Shown here: in pieces, positions 44,040 through 54,089 of the stretch | Position numbering within the stretch: position 1 is the first letter of the stretch | Layout: each line of letters begins with the position of its first letter | NCBI GenBank assembly: GCA_963575745.1 | Contig: CAUYUJ010014603.1 | Span: 119,552 to 183,551, forward strand | Source: Prorocentrum cordatum | Lineage: Eukaryota; Sar; Dinophyceae; Prorocentrales; Prorocentraceae | DNA: 64,000 nt | Reading direction: 5' to 3' | Made by a program: the position numbers and the translations under genes | Notes under the pieces: generated by a model | Database searches by the model: none | Seen by the model: the letters and a program-made list of their open reading frames with translations, nothing else | Told to the model about the DNA's origin: nothing

Positions 44040-44225
44040 GCCCCCACCTCTTCCCCTGTCCGCCCAGCCCTAACTGGGGGGAGCGGTGGTCCTCGCCCCC
44101 CTGGGGAAACCCATCGCATCGACGACCTCTCGAGAGGGCCGTCGAAACCGCTGGGTCCCCCAGGGGGGGTCAGGACCACAGCTCCCCCGATTGTGGCTGG
44201 CCTGTCTGTGCCCTCCTCCCCGACC
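44040..44225. repeat. Spacer-less palindrome, family Q
   Basis: About 150-180 bp folding on itself around CCTCTCGAGAGG, with axis between 44131 and 44132. Left-arm words GCCCAGCC, GGGAGCGGTGGTCC and CCCCCCTGGGG have inverted partners GGCTGGC, GGACCACAGCTCCC and CCCCAGGGGGG. It looks like a snap-back element; single copy in the window. Confidence 0.75.
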
Positions 44226-44720
44226 CCCCTCCCTTCCCGGAAGCCTCCCTGACCCGGCCCGTCCGCTCGAGGGCCGCACGGGCGGCCGGGGGCGACCGCG
44301 CGCAGGCCAGAGGGCAGCTGCTCCAGAGGCGGCCCTGCCTTCCCGGGGGGTGCGGGCCTCCGCGCCCCGCGGTCCCCCACTCGTGTGCCGACGGCCACCG
44401 GCGTCAGGCGGCGGGTGGACGTGCAGGAGTTATATGCTCGGGACGCCCGAGGCCGCATCTTTGGAGCCGCCGTGGGGCCTCTCTGGCGCCCTTCGAGCCG
44501 CACCAAATCTGTGTTCGGCCTCGATCGGCGCCAGCCGCTGGTTCGTGACACCCCGCGGACCGTCAAACAGTGAAAGATCGCGCGGTTTCCCGCCAACGCA
44601 GATCGCCCGATTCTTGGCCACTTGTCGGTGCCCAGCTCGCCGCCGCGCCAACGCGGCGCGAGCCTGCCGTACTCGTGACCTGGAGCATGGGTGACCCAGA
44701 AAATGCGAGCGGACTGCCGC
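44226..44720. other. GC-rich spacer
   Basis: Frames on both strands; none supported. Nothing else seen. Confidence 0.5.
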
Positions 44721-44724
44721 GCCC

Positions 44725-45175
44725 GCTCGACGTCCTCCTCCTCGTCCTCGTAGTCCTCCTCCTCCTCCTCGTCCTCGTCCTCGGGACTGCCCTGCGGCTG
44801 GGGCCCCGGCATACTTCGGGAAGTAGACGGTGGGGACCTCGGTGGCCAGCCGTGAGGCTGGGACTGGGAGGACGGCGGGGGGGGGGAATACAAGAATGAG
44901 ACAGGGAGGGACCAGGGGGGGAGGCGAATGGGGAGGGGAAAGGATGATGGGACGCGAGAGGGGGAGGGAGGGAGGGAGAGAGGGAGAGAGGGAAACAGGG
45001 AGGAGGAGGAGGAGGAGGAGGAGGAGGAGGAGGAGGAACAGGAGCAGGAGGAGGATCAGGTTTCTAGGCTACAGAGCTACAGAGAGACGAGAGGGAGGAC
45101 AAATAGGAAAGGAGGAGGAGGAGGAAGAGGTGGAAAAGGAAGACGAGGAGGAGGAGGCGGAGGCGAAGGAGGAGA
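44725..45175 (+). repeat. CTC then GGA-rich tracts
   Basis: 44735-44790 is CTC/GTC-rich, and 44885-45060 and 45105-45175 are GGA-rich. No gene. Confidence 0.85.
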
Positions 45176-45242
45176 ACGCTTCGCAGGAACGCGAGTCAAC
45201 TGTGACTAACTCGGGCCTGCGCACGCCAGGTTCTGGATTGCG

Positions 45243-45997
45243 CTAAAACGCGCGCCAATCCTCCGCCGCAGCTGCCGCACCCACCTGGCTCGGCTTCATC
45301 ACGTCAAGCTTCTCGGGCCTCTGGGCCCCTTCCGCGCGTCGCTGCACCAGCTGGCCGAAAATCGTTACCGCCCCCGCCGCGGTCTCGAACTGGAGCTGGC
45401 AATCGCGCGCGAAGGTCCCCGCCAGCGCCGCCTCATCACCCCCCAGGCCCGCGAAAAACTCGGCCCACTGATTGTCCAACAAATCCACAATATCGCAACC
45501 CTCGGTCGTGGCCTGGTCGCATGGCAGAGGCGGCCCGTGCCGCGCAATCCCAGGGTCAGGGCCAATCCCTTTTAGCATAGTCTTGTCCTCCACAGCCCAG
45601 GGCGTCGAGCTTTCGGCTTCTCCTGTTTACGACCTCTTTGGGCCGACTGGTCCACTATCCATCCATGGTCCGTCACAATCGTGGCACGGGCCACCGCTGG
45701 CCCCAGGGCCTGGCCAGCCGCATAGCGCTCGGCGCAGGGCGCCGTCTGGGCACGACCTGGAACTCCCCCGACGCGGCCAGCCAAAGCAATCGGGTTCCAC
45801 GGCCGCCCAGCCGCAACGTCACCTGGGGGCGTTGCTGCTGGCGGCCGCCCCGTCGGTGCACAATGGAAGCCAGCTGCCGATCGCGCGCTGCGTCGTCGGC
45901 ACCCTTGCCGTGCGGTGCCGAGCCCGAAGCAGGGGGCAACTGACCAACTGCCGAGCTCAGATGGCATTCGGCAGACACGGTGTCCGACCCAGCGCAA
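45243..45997 (-). pseudogene. RNase H domain of a LINE-like retroelement, frameshifted
   Basis: Two minus frames together cover an RNase H domain. The frame 45997-45572 has PGRAQTAPCAERYAAGQAL followed by ATIVTDHGWIVDQ, matching the RNase H pattern in which the Glu of a (R)AEL-like helix and the Asp after a beta strand are catalytic. After a frameshift near 45590, the frame 45593-45243 supplies the end of the domain (DNQWAEFFAGLGGDEAAL, the place of the usual GN..AD.LA..G motif) and a C-terminal tail. This is the 3' end of the element on the minus strand, downstream of the reverse transcriptase at 48.4-49.6 kb. Inactive as it stands. Confidence 0.6.
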
Positions 45998-45999
45998 GC

Positions 46000-48330
46000 A
46001 CTATCGCCCACGAAACCCACCCGGTAGGCTGCCGAGGCGAGAGCCGGATCCCGAGTTGACGACGACAGACCCACGGGCGGGCCCAATGGGCAATCACCTG
46101 CGGGAGGTCCTGACCTATTGCAAGCACTATCCTCCGCGAAAGCCCCCACGTCGTCGTTCCTGTTTGGGGGCGCGCCCCCAAGGCCGCAAGCGCCGTCGTC
46201 GTTGAGGAAAGATGATAGTGTTGCTGGCGCTGGTCGCAACTTGGATTGTGGAGCAGACGGTCGCCTGAAACAAGTTTCACTAGGCGCTGCCGCGGTCATG
46301 ACAGTCCTGAAAGACTCCTTTGAACAGGCGTCCGAACCGCCCCAAGAAGCGCCGCCACGAAGCGACGGACTGCGCGGGAAAGGGAGAGACGGGGCAGAAC
46401 CGCGAGCACACCTGCACCATGCCCTCGCGATGCGCCACATCGAACCCACGCGATCATCGGGCCGACCTACGCAAGACCAAATCTCTCTCCCCCACTTCCG
46501 ATTCACGCGAAGAGCTGCGCCCGCGCACCCCCCGATACCGCGCGCGGCGGAGATGTCCGCGGGAGACAAACGGGCCCAACGCAACGCGCGCGCTCTGCAA
46601 GGGGGGCTACAGAAGCCCCCCCTTCCACGCGCAATCCCGCGCCCTGGCCCCGCGCGGTATCTGTTTTTTTTGAGACGCTCGGTGAGAAAAAAAAAAAAAA
46701 AAAAAAAAAGATTCAGCATCGCTGGTCTCCGCCTGGCTTTCGAAGGGCCCTTGCGGCCCCGCGCGTCCACGGCGCACCCCCCGCTGGCGCGCGAAGTCTC
46801 AGCGCGCCCCCGCGTCTCTTCAGCCCTGGTCGGACCTCTCGCGCGAGGGTCTCTCGCGCGATCAGCGCAGCGGAACGCGCGACCTCCGCTCAGCGGCCAG
46901 GCGAACGAGGCGCAAGCTCGGAATAACAGCGAGGTAGGCATGGCCCTGGCTGACACGCGAGATCGGCATCGCAATCCCTTGAGACGCTAGGCGAAAGACG
47001 CCGGGGCGCTCATCTGGCGCCCGAAGCCACGGGTCGCCGCCAGCGCAAAACGCGACGCATCGAGCCATCCAGTTTTGCGCTGGCGGCGCGGGCACCACGC
47101 GCGTGAGATCTCGCATCAAGGCAAAAACGAAGGCCGAGCGGGAGCAGGCGTAAGTTTTTGATTCCTGACTCGTCGCGGCGATCGCTGGACAGGGGGCAAC
47201 CCGCGAAGCAGCCATCCCGTGCAATGGCCGAACATGATCCTCCACTCCGACATGCAAACCAGCAACTTCGCCGCAAGCCTGGGGAGCTTCCTTCTCCTCG
47301 GCCTCCACCGAGACGGCCGAGATCGCGCAGGGCCTACCCCTCGCGTTCTGCGCCTGGGGGCCCTGCGCGGCGAGGGTTGGCCCCCCTGGCCTCGCGGCGC
47401 TGAACGTCGCCAGCTGCTTCCCAGGCGAAGACGAGCAACTTTTCGAGGGGCGGGGGGATCTGCGGCAGCTGGGGGGCCAGCGCGACGAACTCACAATAGC
47501 CGCAGCACGACGCTTTGCCTGGGCCGCGACCTCGCGCCTGCCGGCCAAGCCGTCGCTCCTTGCGCTTCGACCTCTCAGCCAGGTCGGCGTCCTCGCCGCC
47601 CGCCAACTTCTCGCGCTCATACCGCGCGTGTATATGCGCGGCCCCTGCATGGGCACCCGATGAGCGATCGCCCGTGCCCTGGTAGCCCTTCCGGCAACGC
47701 GCTGGGCACGTTAGTCGCGCCCGCGCCCGCGCAATTCGAAATGCCCCCCGCCGCTTGGCCTCCAGCTCCAGGATGCCCTTCCGCGCGGCTCGACGCCGCT
47801 GGAGCTCGGCACCAGCAACCGCGGGGGCGTGGTCCAACGCGCGCCTGCGCTGCCAGTCGGCCCCTGCCAGCACCACCTCGCGGATCTCCTCGGGCGGCGT
47901 CGTCGGCGCCGAGGGGGCCCCGCATCCCTGATCGCGCAGCTGCGCGGGACACCGCGCCAACTCCCAATCGATCCTCGCCGCCGGACCATTGCAACGATTG
48001 GCCCCAGGCACAAGGCCCAGCTCGGGTTGTCGCCTAGCCCGCACCCCCCCCCCCCCCCTCCACAGCCACCCAAACTGGCACTGCCATGCCGCGCGACTCG
48101 CCGCCCAGACCGCGCTCGATCGAGCCAGACAATGGGCCCAAGAACTCCGGCTTCTGGTTGGCCGCATACCACGTTAGAGAACGGCCCCTTTGTGGGCATA
48201 CTGTCGCCACTTCTGCAGTCGACCCCAACATCGCAGGCGCCGGGTCCAAACTGTCCGACGCGCTCGCTCCGTGCCCCGACGACGCGCATGCGCCAACCGT
48301 GGTTCCGACACCCTGCCGCAATTTACGCAC
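46000..48330 (-). pseudogene. Linker region of the retroelement relic
   Basis: Between the RT and RNase H pieces, minus-strand frames with balanced composition change phase repeatedly: 47334-48167, 46862-47656, and the last two-fifths of 45673-46974 with NDDGACGLGG..NRNDDVGAF. The pattern is that of one long reading frame damaged by indels. A run of 20+ A at 46687-46709 (plus strand) interrupts it and may mark a separate insertion. Individual domains are not identifiable. Confidence 0.4.
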
Positions 48331-48383
48331 CTTGGGCACCCCCCCGATCGCACCCCGCAGCCGTCGCTTCTCTATCGCCCATT

Positions 48384-48878
48384 TCACTCACGTTCCCATC
48401 GGACCGTGCCCAAAAATGGGCGCACGGAACTTGGCCTCGAAATGAAACCACAAGAAGAACATATCCCGCGCTTCTGGGCCTCGACCGACGTGGCCACAAA
48501 CTGCAACTTGTGGGCCAGCACGAGCATGCCAAGCTCGATGGTCCAATTGCGCACATAAACCGTCGCATACCACACCCCGCGTGCACGTCGGAGATTCTTG
48601 CCTGCCCACTGGAGCGATGTGTCATCCATCAGGCCTCTGGGAGCCACCTATCTACAGATGCGTAGAGTGTCCGTGATGGCGGTACAGCAGCACACCCAAC
48701 AACGTCGTCACGTGACTGCAACCCGCCTGGATCCCCTGGAACACTCGCCCGAAGCTGGAGCAGTTCCCGTAGCGCGGGCGTACCTCGGCTAGGATTGCTG
48801 CGTGATGAGGCACCACACCAAGCGCAGTGGGCAACCCACCGCGCGCGCCTTTATGAGGTCATCACGACGGATAACCCC
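48384..48878 (-). pseudogene. Reverse transcriptase palm, C-terminal part
   Basis: Read on minus after the foldback insertion: IRRDDLIKA then VGCPLRLVWCLI (about 48870-48810), VFQGIQAGCSHVTTLLGVLL (about 48745-48685, the motif-B region), and MDDTSLQW at about 48629-48606, the motif-C Asp-Asp. A frameshift separates motifs B and C (187 bp between frame origins), and stops occur after CLITQQS. After motif C the frame ELGMLVLAHKLQFV matches the usual thumb-proximal part. Non-functional. Confidence 0.7.
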
Positions 48879-48896
48879 ATGTCATTTGGCCATGTC

Positions 48897-49094
48897 CTCG
48901 GGAAGCAAACAATGGCATAAACATAAATACCCGGAGGTACGCGGGGATTTCTCCGATCGGCGTTGGACCCCTCCTTGGCGCGCGGAGCGCGCCAGGGGCG
49001 GCGCCAAAGGCGCCGCCAGGGGGCCCCAGCGCCGATCCGAGAAATTCGCGCGGACCTCCGAAATGTTATGTTTATGTCATTCTTCGTTCCCGGA
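48897..49094. mobile_element. Foldback family C, copy 2, inserted in the RT
   Basis: 198 bp, inverted along its whole length (CATAAACATAAATACCCGGAGG .. CCTCCGAAATGTTATGTTTATG, with GCGCGGAGCGCGCC in the core). It is flanked by ATGTCATTTGGCCATGTC (48879-48896) and ATGTCACTTGGCCATGTC (49095-49112), a 17/18 direct duplication of RT coding sequence (DMAK region). Confidence 0.85.
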
Positions 49095-49590
49095 ATGTCA
49101 CTTGGCCATGTCCATCATCACCGTGGTCACGCGCTTGCCCGTCATGCGCGCCACCTCTGCCGTGATGTTCGCGCCGCGCTGTCCGAGGAGGTGCGGCCGC
49201 CGCCGCTGCCCCAGAAAAGACCATCTTCGCGCGTGTCCTCACACCTCGTGGGCGCCATTCTGCGGGCGCGCCCCCGCCACCTTGACAACGTGCGCAGCAG
49301 AGCGACGAGGCGGCGCCTGGCTTCAAGCTTGCTCAGCCTGATCATGCCTGACGCTATACAGTCAGAAAGCCGAGCCCCCAACTTCTCGCAGGCGTTCAAT
49401 CTCTCCGCCACACGCTTCAACACCTCCATGGGCAGTCGTTGGAACTCCCGTTGGCGCACTCGAAAAAGGCCAAGCGCCGTTCCTTCAGAAAATTGCCCAG
49501 CTGCCTTACGCAAATCCTGCAGTGCGAACCGCGGCAGCTTCTCCCAAGTCTCTAAGTCGGACGGGCGCAGGAGCTCATCATTCCCATGCC
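49095..49590 (-). pseudogene. Reverse transcriptase, N-terminal part
   Basis: The minus frame open from about 49587 reads SDLETWEKLPRFALQDLRKA, then FQRLPMEVLKRVAERLNACE and RRRLVALLRTLSR. This is the finger-region pattern of LINE-like RTs (an LP..VL..VA..LN..E helix, then a GGRRPI.L-like strand). After one frameshift near 49190 it continues as GQRGANITAEVARM and VTTVMMDMAK, motif A with its Asp. The foldback element interrupts immediately after that. The natural stop-free order with the next piece shows one ancestral gene. Confidence 0.7.
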
Positions 49591-49999
49591 CCTACCAGCT
49601 ATCCAGCCCAACTTCCTAGACAAACATCGGCTCGTTCAAAATGTTGCGCTCCATGTCCCGCGTCTGCCAGCGCCTGCAGATCGGTCACCTTGGACATCGT
49701 AAAGATTCCCCGAGCTCCGTCCTCGGAACCCCTTCGCGAGGTCAGCAAGGCCCCGTTTGCGTTAACTCGGGCGTGTCCCCCTACAGGGGGATTTTTGACA
49801 AAAGAGAAAATACGCAAAACATAAACTCCGAAATCGTCAAGACAAATTATCCCGGCAAAGCAACCTAACAGCGATGTGTAGGAACATATCTGGAAGCATT
49901 CCCCTTAAGATTCAGATGAGAATCCACTTGTAGAATTCTGCTGTTCTCGCAGTCGTAGTCGCATTCGCGATGACAGTCGCAGTGGCAACGGCAGTCGCA

Positions 50000-50310
50000 G
50001 TCACAGCCTCAGCCTCAGCCTCAGCCTCAGCCTCAGCCTCAGCCTGCCTCAGCCTCAGCCTGCCTCAGCCTCAGCCTCAGCCTGCTTCAGCCTCAGCCTC
50101 AGTCTGCCTTCAGCCTCGGCCTCAGCCTCAGCCTCAGCCTGCATCAGCCTCAGCCTCAGCCTCAGCCTGCCTCAGCATCAGCCTGCCTCAGCCTCAGCCT
50201 CAGCCTCAGTCTGCTTCAGCCTCAGCCTCAGTCTGCCTTCAGCCTCGGCCTCAGCCTCAGCCTGTCTCAGCCTCAGCCTGCCTCGGCTGCAGCATCAGTT
50301 TGCTTCAGCA
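50000..50310 (+). repeat. GCCTCA hexamer array
   Basis: (CAGCCT)n with CTGCCT and GTCTGC variants, about 300 bp. Ser-Ala or Gln-Pro frames are artefacts. Confidence 0.95.
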
Positions 50311-50327
50311 TTGAAAATGTGGCCCAG

Positions 50328-50750
50328 GAATGGAGTTCTGGGAACTAGAAGAACACGAAGTGGCCTACAGTTGGCTCCGGGCATTCAAAATCATGCCCAC
50401 GAATGGAGTTCTGGGCACACGAAGAGCACGAAGTGGCCTACAGTTGTCTCTGGGCATTCAAAATGTGGCCCGGGAATGGAGTTCTGGGAAGTCGAAGAGC
50501 ACGAAGTGGCCTACAGTTGGCTCCGGGCATCCAAAATGTGGCCCGGGAATGGAGTTCTGGGAAGTCGAAGAGCACGAAGTGGCCTACAGTTGGCTCCGGG
50601 CATCCAAAATGTGGCCCGGGAATGGAGTTCTGGGAAGTCGAAGAGCACGAAGTGGCCTACAGTTGGCTTCGGGCATTCAAAATGTGGCCCGGGAATGGAG
50701 TTCTGGGAGGTCGAAGAGCACGAAGTGTGTGACTGTTTGCTTAAAACGAG
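50328..50750 (+). repeat. 73-bp tandem repeat, six units
   Basis: Units start at 50328, 50401, 50474, 50547, 50620 and 50693 (GAATGGAGTTCTGGG...). Because 73 is not a multiple of three, each frame cycles through all phases and all three stay open, giving three false proteins. The inner units are nearly identical. Confidence 0.95.
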
Positions 50751-50949
50751 CCCGGCCCTGAGCCCGGCCCTCGCTGTCCGGATGCCGCCCAGACCTCCCT
50801 TCTGAGTCATCAGATGCTCTCTTTTGACACCACTAGAAGCCTATCAGTCTTCGCTGTTAGGTAATTACTCAAACAATAATTATCCGACTATTTTTATACT
50901 ATTTTTAAATATTCCTCCTGTAGAGGGACAAGCCCGACTTAACGCTTGC

Positions 50950-51228
50950 GCACCGCCACGACTGCAAACCCGGGCCGAGAGTGCATAAGCGCGCCCCGGC
51001 GGACACACCGCGAAAGGCATGGGCCATCTGACAGGGCGACGCGGGGTTTCAAGCCATTCCCCCCCGAGGCCGAACCCTGGCATCGCGGGAGGTTTTGTGG
51101 TGCCCATCTGGCGGGCGGCGCGGCGCCACAAGCCATTCCCCCCCCTGAGGGCGCACCCTGCATCGCAGAAGATGTTTTGGGGCGGGAGGGGGGTGACAAC
51201 GGTCGCCATGGAGGACCGGGGGTCCTGA
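50950..51228. other. GC-rich spacer
   Basis: Small direct repeats (AAGCCATTCCCCCCC at about 51050 and 51130). No gene. Confidence 0.5.
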
Positions 51229-51229
51229 C

Positions 51230-51413
51230 GGAATAGTGTCAACCTGGACAGTAAGGATGCGCGACAAGAATGCAAGGGCCTTGGACGCCCATTTCGGAGC
51301 GTTTCGAGCGGGGCGCGGCCAACGAAAGTGTCCAAGGATGGACCCGGAGGCAAGGATGCAAGGGTACCCTTGGGAGGGATGCCTATCCTTACTACGCGGG
51401 TCGACTGTACACA
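51230..51413 (+). mobile_element. TIR element, family I, copy 2
   Basis: ACAGTAAGGATGCGCGACAA at the left and ATCCTTACTACGCGGGTCGA at the right, with GAGCGGGGCGCGGCCAACGA inside as in the other copies. Confidence 0.8.
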
Positions 51414-51421
51414 TGAAAGAC

Positions 51422-51608
51422 CGAAGTGGGCAGGACAAACATGGAGGTAACAGCAAGTGGTGTCCAGAACCGACAGCCGCCGCTGTTGGGCGGGCGGCCT
51501 CCTGTCTCCAGTGGACAGCGTCCGTGGCGGCGCGGGCAACGAGTCCTGTCCAAAATGAAGAAGAAGTGCTGGTTGAGCATTCTGCCCACTGCTTCCGTAC
51601 CCACTTCG
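51422..51608 (+). mobile_element. TIR element, family J, copy 2 (diverged)
   Basis: CGAAGTGGGCAGGACAAACA at the left and TTCCGTACCCACTTCG at the right. The interior GCCGCTGTTGGGC and AGTGGACAG match copy 1. Confidence 0.65.
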
Positions 51609-51659
51609 CTTCGCTCCTGCAGAAAACGGGTCCTGGACCCTGGATCTTTCCCCAGGACC

Positions 51660-51975
51660 AGAGGAGCAGGAGGAGAAGGGGGAGCAGGAGGAGGAGGAGG
51701 AGGAGGAGGAGGAGGAGGAGGAGGAGGAGGAGGAGGAGGAGGGCCCCCCGAACGGCGGGCAACAAGCAAGACCCTTCTCCTGCAGGATCCCGGCCCCCTC
51801 AAGCGGACGTGACGGGGAGTGACGGGAGCCCCCTGCTTCGTCGGAAGGCTGCACACGCCCTGACCCTGGCCCCCGTTCATCTCCTCGATCCTGGAACCTC
51901 GGCCCTCGGTTGTCGATCGTGCGCCTGGCTGGGGAGTGTAGCAGGATCTTCCCCATCCGCGAGAGCCTCCTCCCT
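51660..51975. other. GGA tract and spacer
   Basis: 51660-51740 is GGA-rich; the rest is unique. No gene. Confidence 0.6.
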
Positions 51976-52069
51976 CCACCCAAGCGGTAGGTCGGGCATG
52001 TCCTCCTGCAGGTGGATCCTGGAAGAAAATTATGTTAGCCAGCGTGGACCCCAAACAGTATTTTCTTCC

Positions 52070-52195
52070 AGTCTATGCGGTGCAATCTGTGTGGTGCAGC
52101 GTATGCGATGCAACCTATGTGATGCGATCTATGCGGTGCACGCTATGCGGTGCAATCTATGTGGTGCAATCTACGGTGTGCAGCCCACTCTGCTG
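52070..52195 (+). repeat. CTATGYGGTGCAA minisatellite, part 1
   Basis: Eight or so 15-bp units alternating CTATGCGGTGCAATC and CTATGTGATGCAA forms. Part 2 is at 53450-53640, on the other side of the GAC block. Confidence 0.9.
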
Positions 52196-52264
52196 AACTT
52201 GAAGTCGTCATCTCCACTGCTCGCGCAAACATCCCACCCACCCACCCGCAACTTGGTTTGCAAA

Positions 52265-52790
52265 ACCTCTTAAGACCGACTACGACGACACCGACGACAA
52301 CGACGACGACGACGACACCGACGACGTCTCCGACGACTTCGACGACGGCACCGACGCCGACGCCGACGACGACGAAGACGACGACGACGCCAACGAAGAC
52401 GACGACGAGGGAGGAGGAAGGACGACGACGGCGACAACGACGACAACGACGAGGGAGGAGGGAGGACGGCGACGACGCGAACGACGAAGAAGTAGGAAGG
52501 ACGGCGACGCCGACGACGACAACGATGAAGGAGGAGGGAAGACGACGACGACAACGACGACGACGACGAAATAGATGGGACGACGACGAGACGCCGACGA
52601 CGGACGACGACGACGACGAGGGAGGAGGAGGAAGGACGACCACGGCGACAGCGACGACGGAAACGACCACGACGCCAAAGAGGACGACGACGACGAACAC
52701 GAGGAAAGACAGAGGACGACGTAGGCGACGACGACGACGACGCGGGAGGAGGGAGGACGGCGACGACGACGACGACGACGACGCAAGAGC
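52265..52790 (+). repeat. GAC microsatellite
   Basis: Degenerate GAC tract with GGAGGA interruptions. The poly-Thr/Arg/Asp frames are artefacts. Confidence 0.95.
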
Positions 52791-53250
52791 GCGCGCGCAC
52801 GCTTTTGTGGAAAATGCGTGTTGCGAAACCTTGGGTTTTTGTAGGTTTTTTGGACATACGATTTTGAAATCCTTCCGAAACCGATGGGTTTTGAAGGTTT
52901 TCGGCATACGCGCGCGACGACGCGCGCGTCTGCACTTCGTCCCATTTTTTGCACAGGATTCTCGCGACGGCACAAGCGCAAGGGCGTTCGACAGATTTCG
53001 ACATGCGCGCGCGAAGCCCGTGTAATAGGATGTTGTGAACATCTTTAAAAAAAACATATGGTTTCTTAAGATTTCGCAAGAGCTCGCGCGGAAGCTTTTT
53101 TAGCAAATCAGTGTTGCGAAACCCTGTGCTTTTGCATGTGTTTTGGAAACTCGATTGCGAAGGTTGTTGAAGGATTTCGGCATGCGCGTGCGACGACGCT
53201 CGCGTGCGCATTTCGTTCCATTTTTTGCAAGGGATTCTTGAAAAAGTGCG
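52790..53250 (+). repeat. Tandem ~290-bp unit, about 1.6 copies
   Basis: GTGTTGCGAAACCTTGGGTT (52827) and GTGTTGCGAAACCCTGTGCT (53112) head two related copies, each followed by GGCAT(A/G)CGCG.GCGACGACGC and a CATTTTTTGCA block. Confidence 0.85.
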
Positions 53251-53639
53251 ATGTTAGAACCAAAAATGTCACCGCATAGTGTTGTTTACAAGGGAACCTC
53301 AGGGGGGGGGGAACCTGGCCTGGCTGGGATGATCTGATTTCATATTTAGGATGGACGAGTGTGCAGAATCTATATGAAATCATTTTATCCCAATGGGAAG
53401 CGTTAAGTCCGGGGGGGGTAGAGTCTATTCTCTTTTAAGAAAGGAGAATCTATGTAATGCAATATACACGGCGCAACCTATGTGGTGCAAAGTACGCGCG
53501 GCAACCTTGTAATGCAATCTATGCGGTGCACTAAACGTTGTAAAATATATGTGGTTCTACGCGGTGCAACTAACGCGCGGTAACCTATGTAATGCAATCT
53601 ATGCGGTGCAACCTATGTGGTGCCATCTATGCGACGACG

Positions 53640-53691
53640 ACGGCGGTGACGGGCGGCACCGCCCGCAAACGCCGCTTCTCGCCCCGAGCGG

Positions 53692-53738
<47 letters not shown>

Positions 53739-53890
53739 GGCGGCACCGCCCGCAAACGCCGCTTCTCGCCCCGAGCGGCGGCGACGGCGACGGCGAAGGC
53801 GGCGACGGGCGGCACCGCCCGCAAACGCCGCCACTCGCCCCGAGCGACGGCGACGGCGACGCGACGGCGGCAACGGGCGGCACCGCCTGC
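53640..53890 (+). repeat. GGCGAC array, ~120-bp higher-order unit
   Basis: GGGCGGCACCGCCCGCAAAC followed by CTCGCCCCGAGCG(G/A)CGG and GGCGAC repeats, three times (about 53650, 53738, 53808), with a fourth partial. Confidence 0.9.
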
Positions 53891-54089
53891 AAAAGCCGCA
53901 AGACACCCCGAGATGGTTAAGCCAAGTAGGAGCCCCTAAGTGCAAGCACTGTTTGGGGGACGAAAATAAAACAGAGTCAAAACATACCCAACAAATAATG
54001 AAAGCGGTCGACAAATCGTCCCCCCCATCATGTTTTGACTACTTTTGCATATCCCCCCTGTAGAGGGGCATGCCCGACTGCACCCAAGC

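Larger units (their letters stand above)
49762..50942 (+). mobile_element. TIR element, family A, long copy of 1.18 kb carrying satellites
   Basis: Left end TTAACTCGGGCGTGTCCCCC and right end GGGACAAGCCCGACTTAA, flanked by CGTTTGCG (49754-49761) and CGCTTGCG (50943-50950), 7/8. The interior holds the normal family A left part (to about 49850), two satellite arrays, and the normal right part from about 50880. Confidence 0.8.
51987..54081 (+). mobile_element. TIR element, family A, long copy of 2.1 kb carrying satellites
   Basis: Left end GTAGGTCGGGCATGTCCTCC and right end GAGGGGCATGCCCGACTGC, flanked by the perfect 9-bp duplication ACCCAAGCG (51978-51986 and 54082-54090). Interior: a 15-bp minisatellite, a GAC tract, a tandem ~290-bp unit, more of the minisatellite, and a GGCGAC array. 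A normal family A right part (AATCGTCCCCCC .. TTTTGCATATCCCCCCTGTA) ends it. No transposase-like frame. Confidence 0.7.

Noticed and set aside
46687-46709. A-run as the poly-A tail of the retroelement
   Set aside because: The retroelement reads on the minus strand and its 3' end is near 45.24 kb, so this plus-strand A-run is internal and in the wrong orientation; it may belong to another insertion.
45673-46974. 433-codon minus frame as a single protein
   Set aside because: It spans a poly-T run and changes character midway; only part of it fits the retroelement linker, so it is treated as pieces of a broken gene.
48879-49112. The foldback insertion in the RT as a spliced introner
   Set aside because: The upstream duplication copy has AAGTGACAT but the downstream copy reads AAATGACAT, so no AG acceptor lies at the matching place and splicing would not restore the frame.
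50311-50805. Three overlapping 100-165-codon frames with repeated WSSG/EFWE motifs
   Set aside because: A 73-bp unit cycles through all frames; all three are artefacts of the same array.
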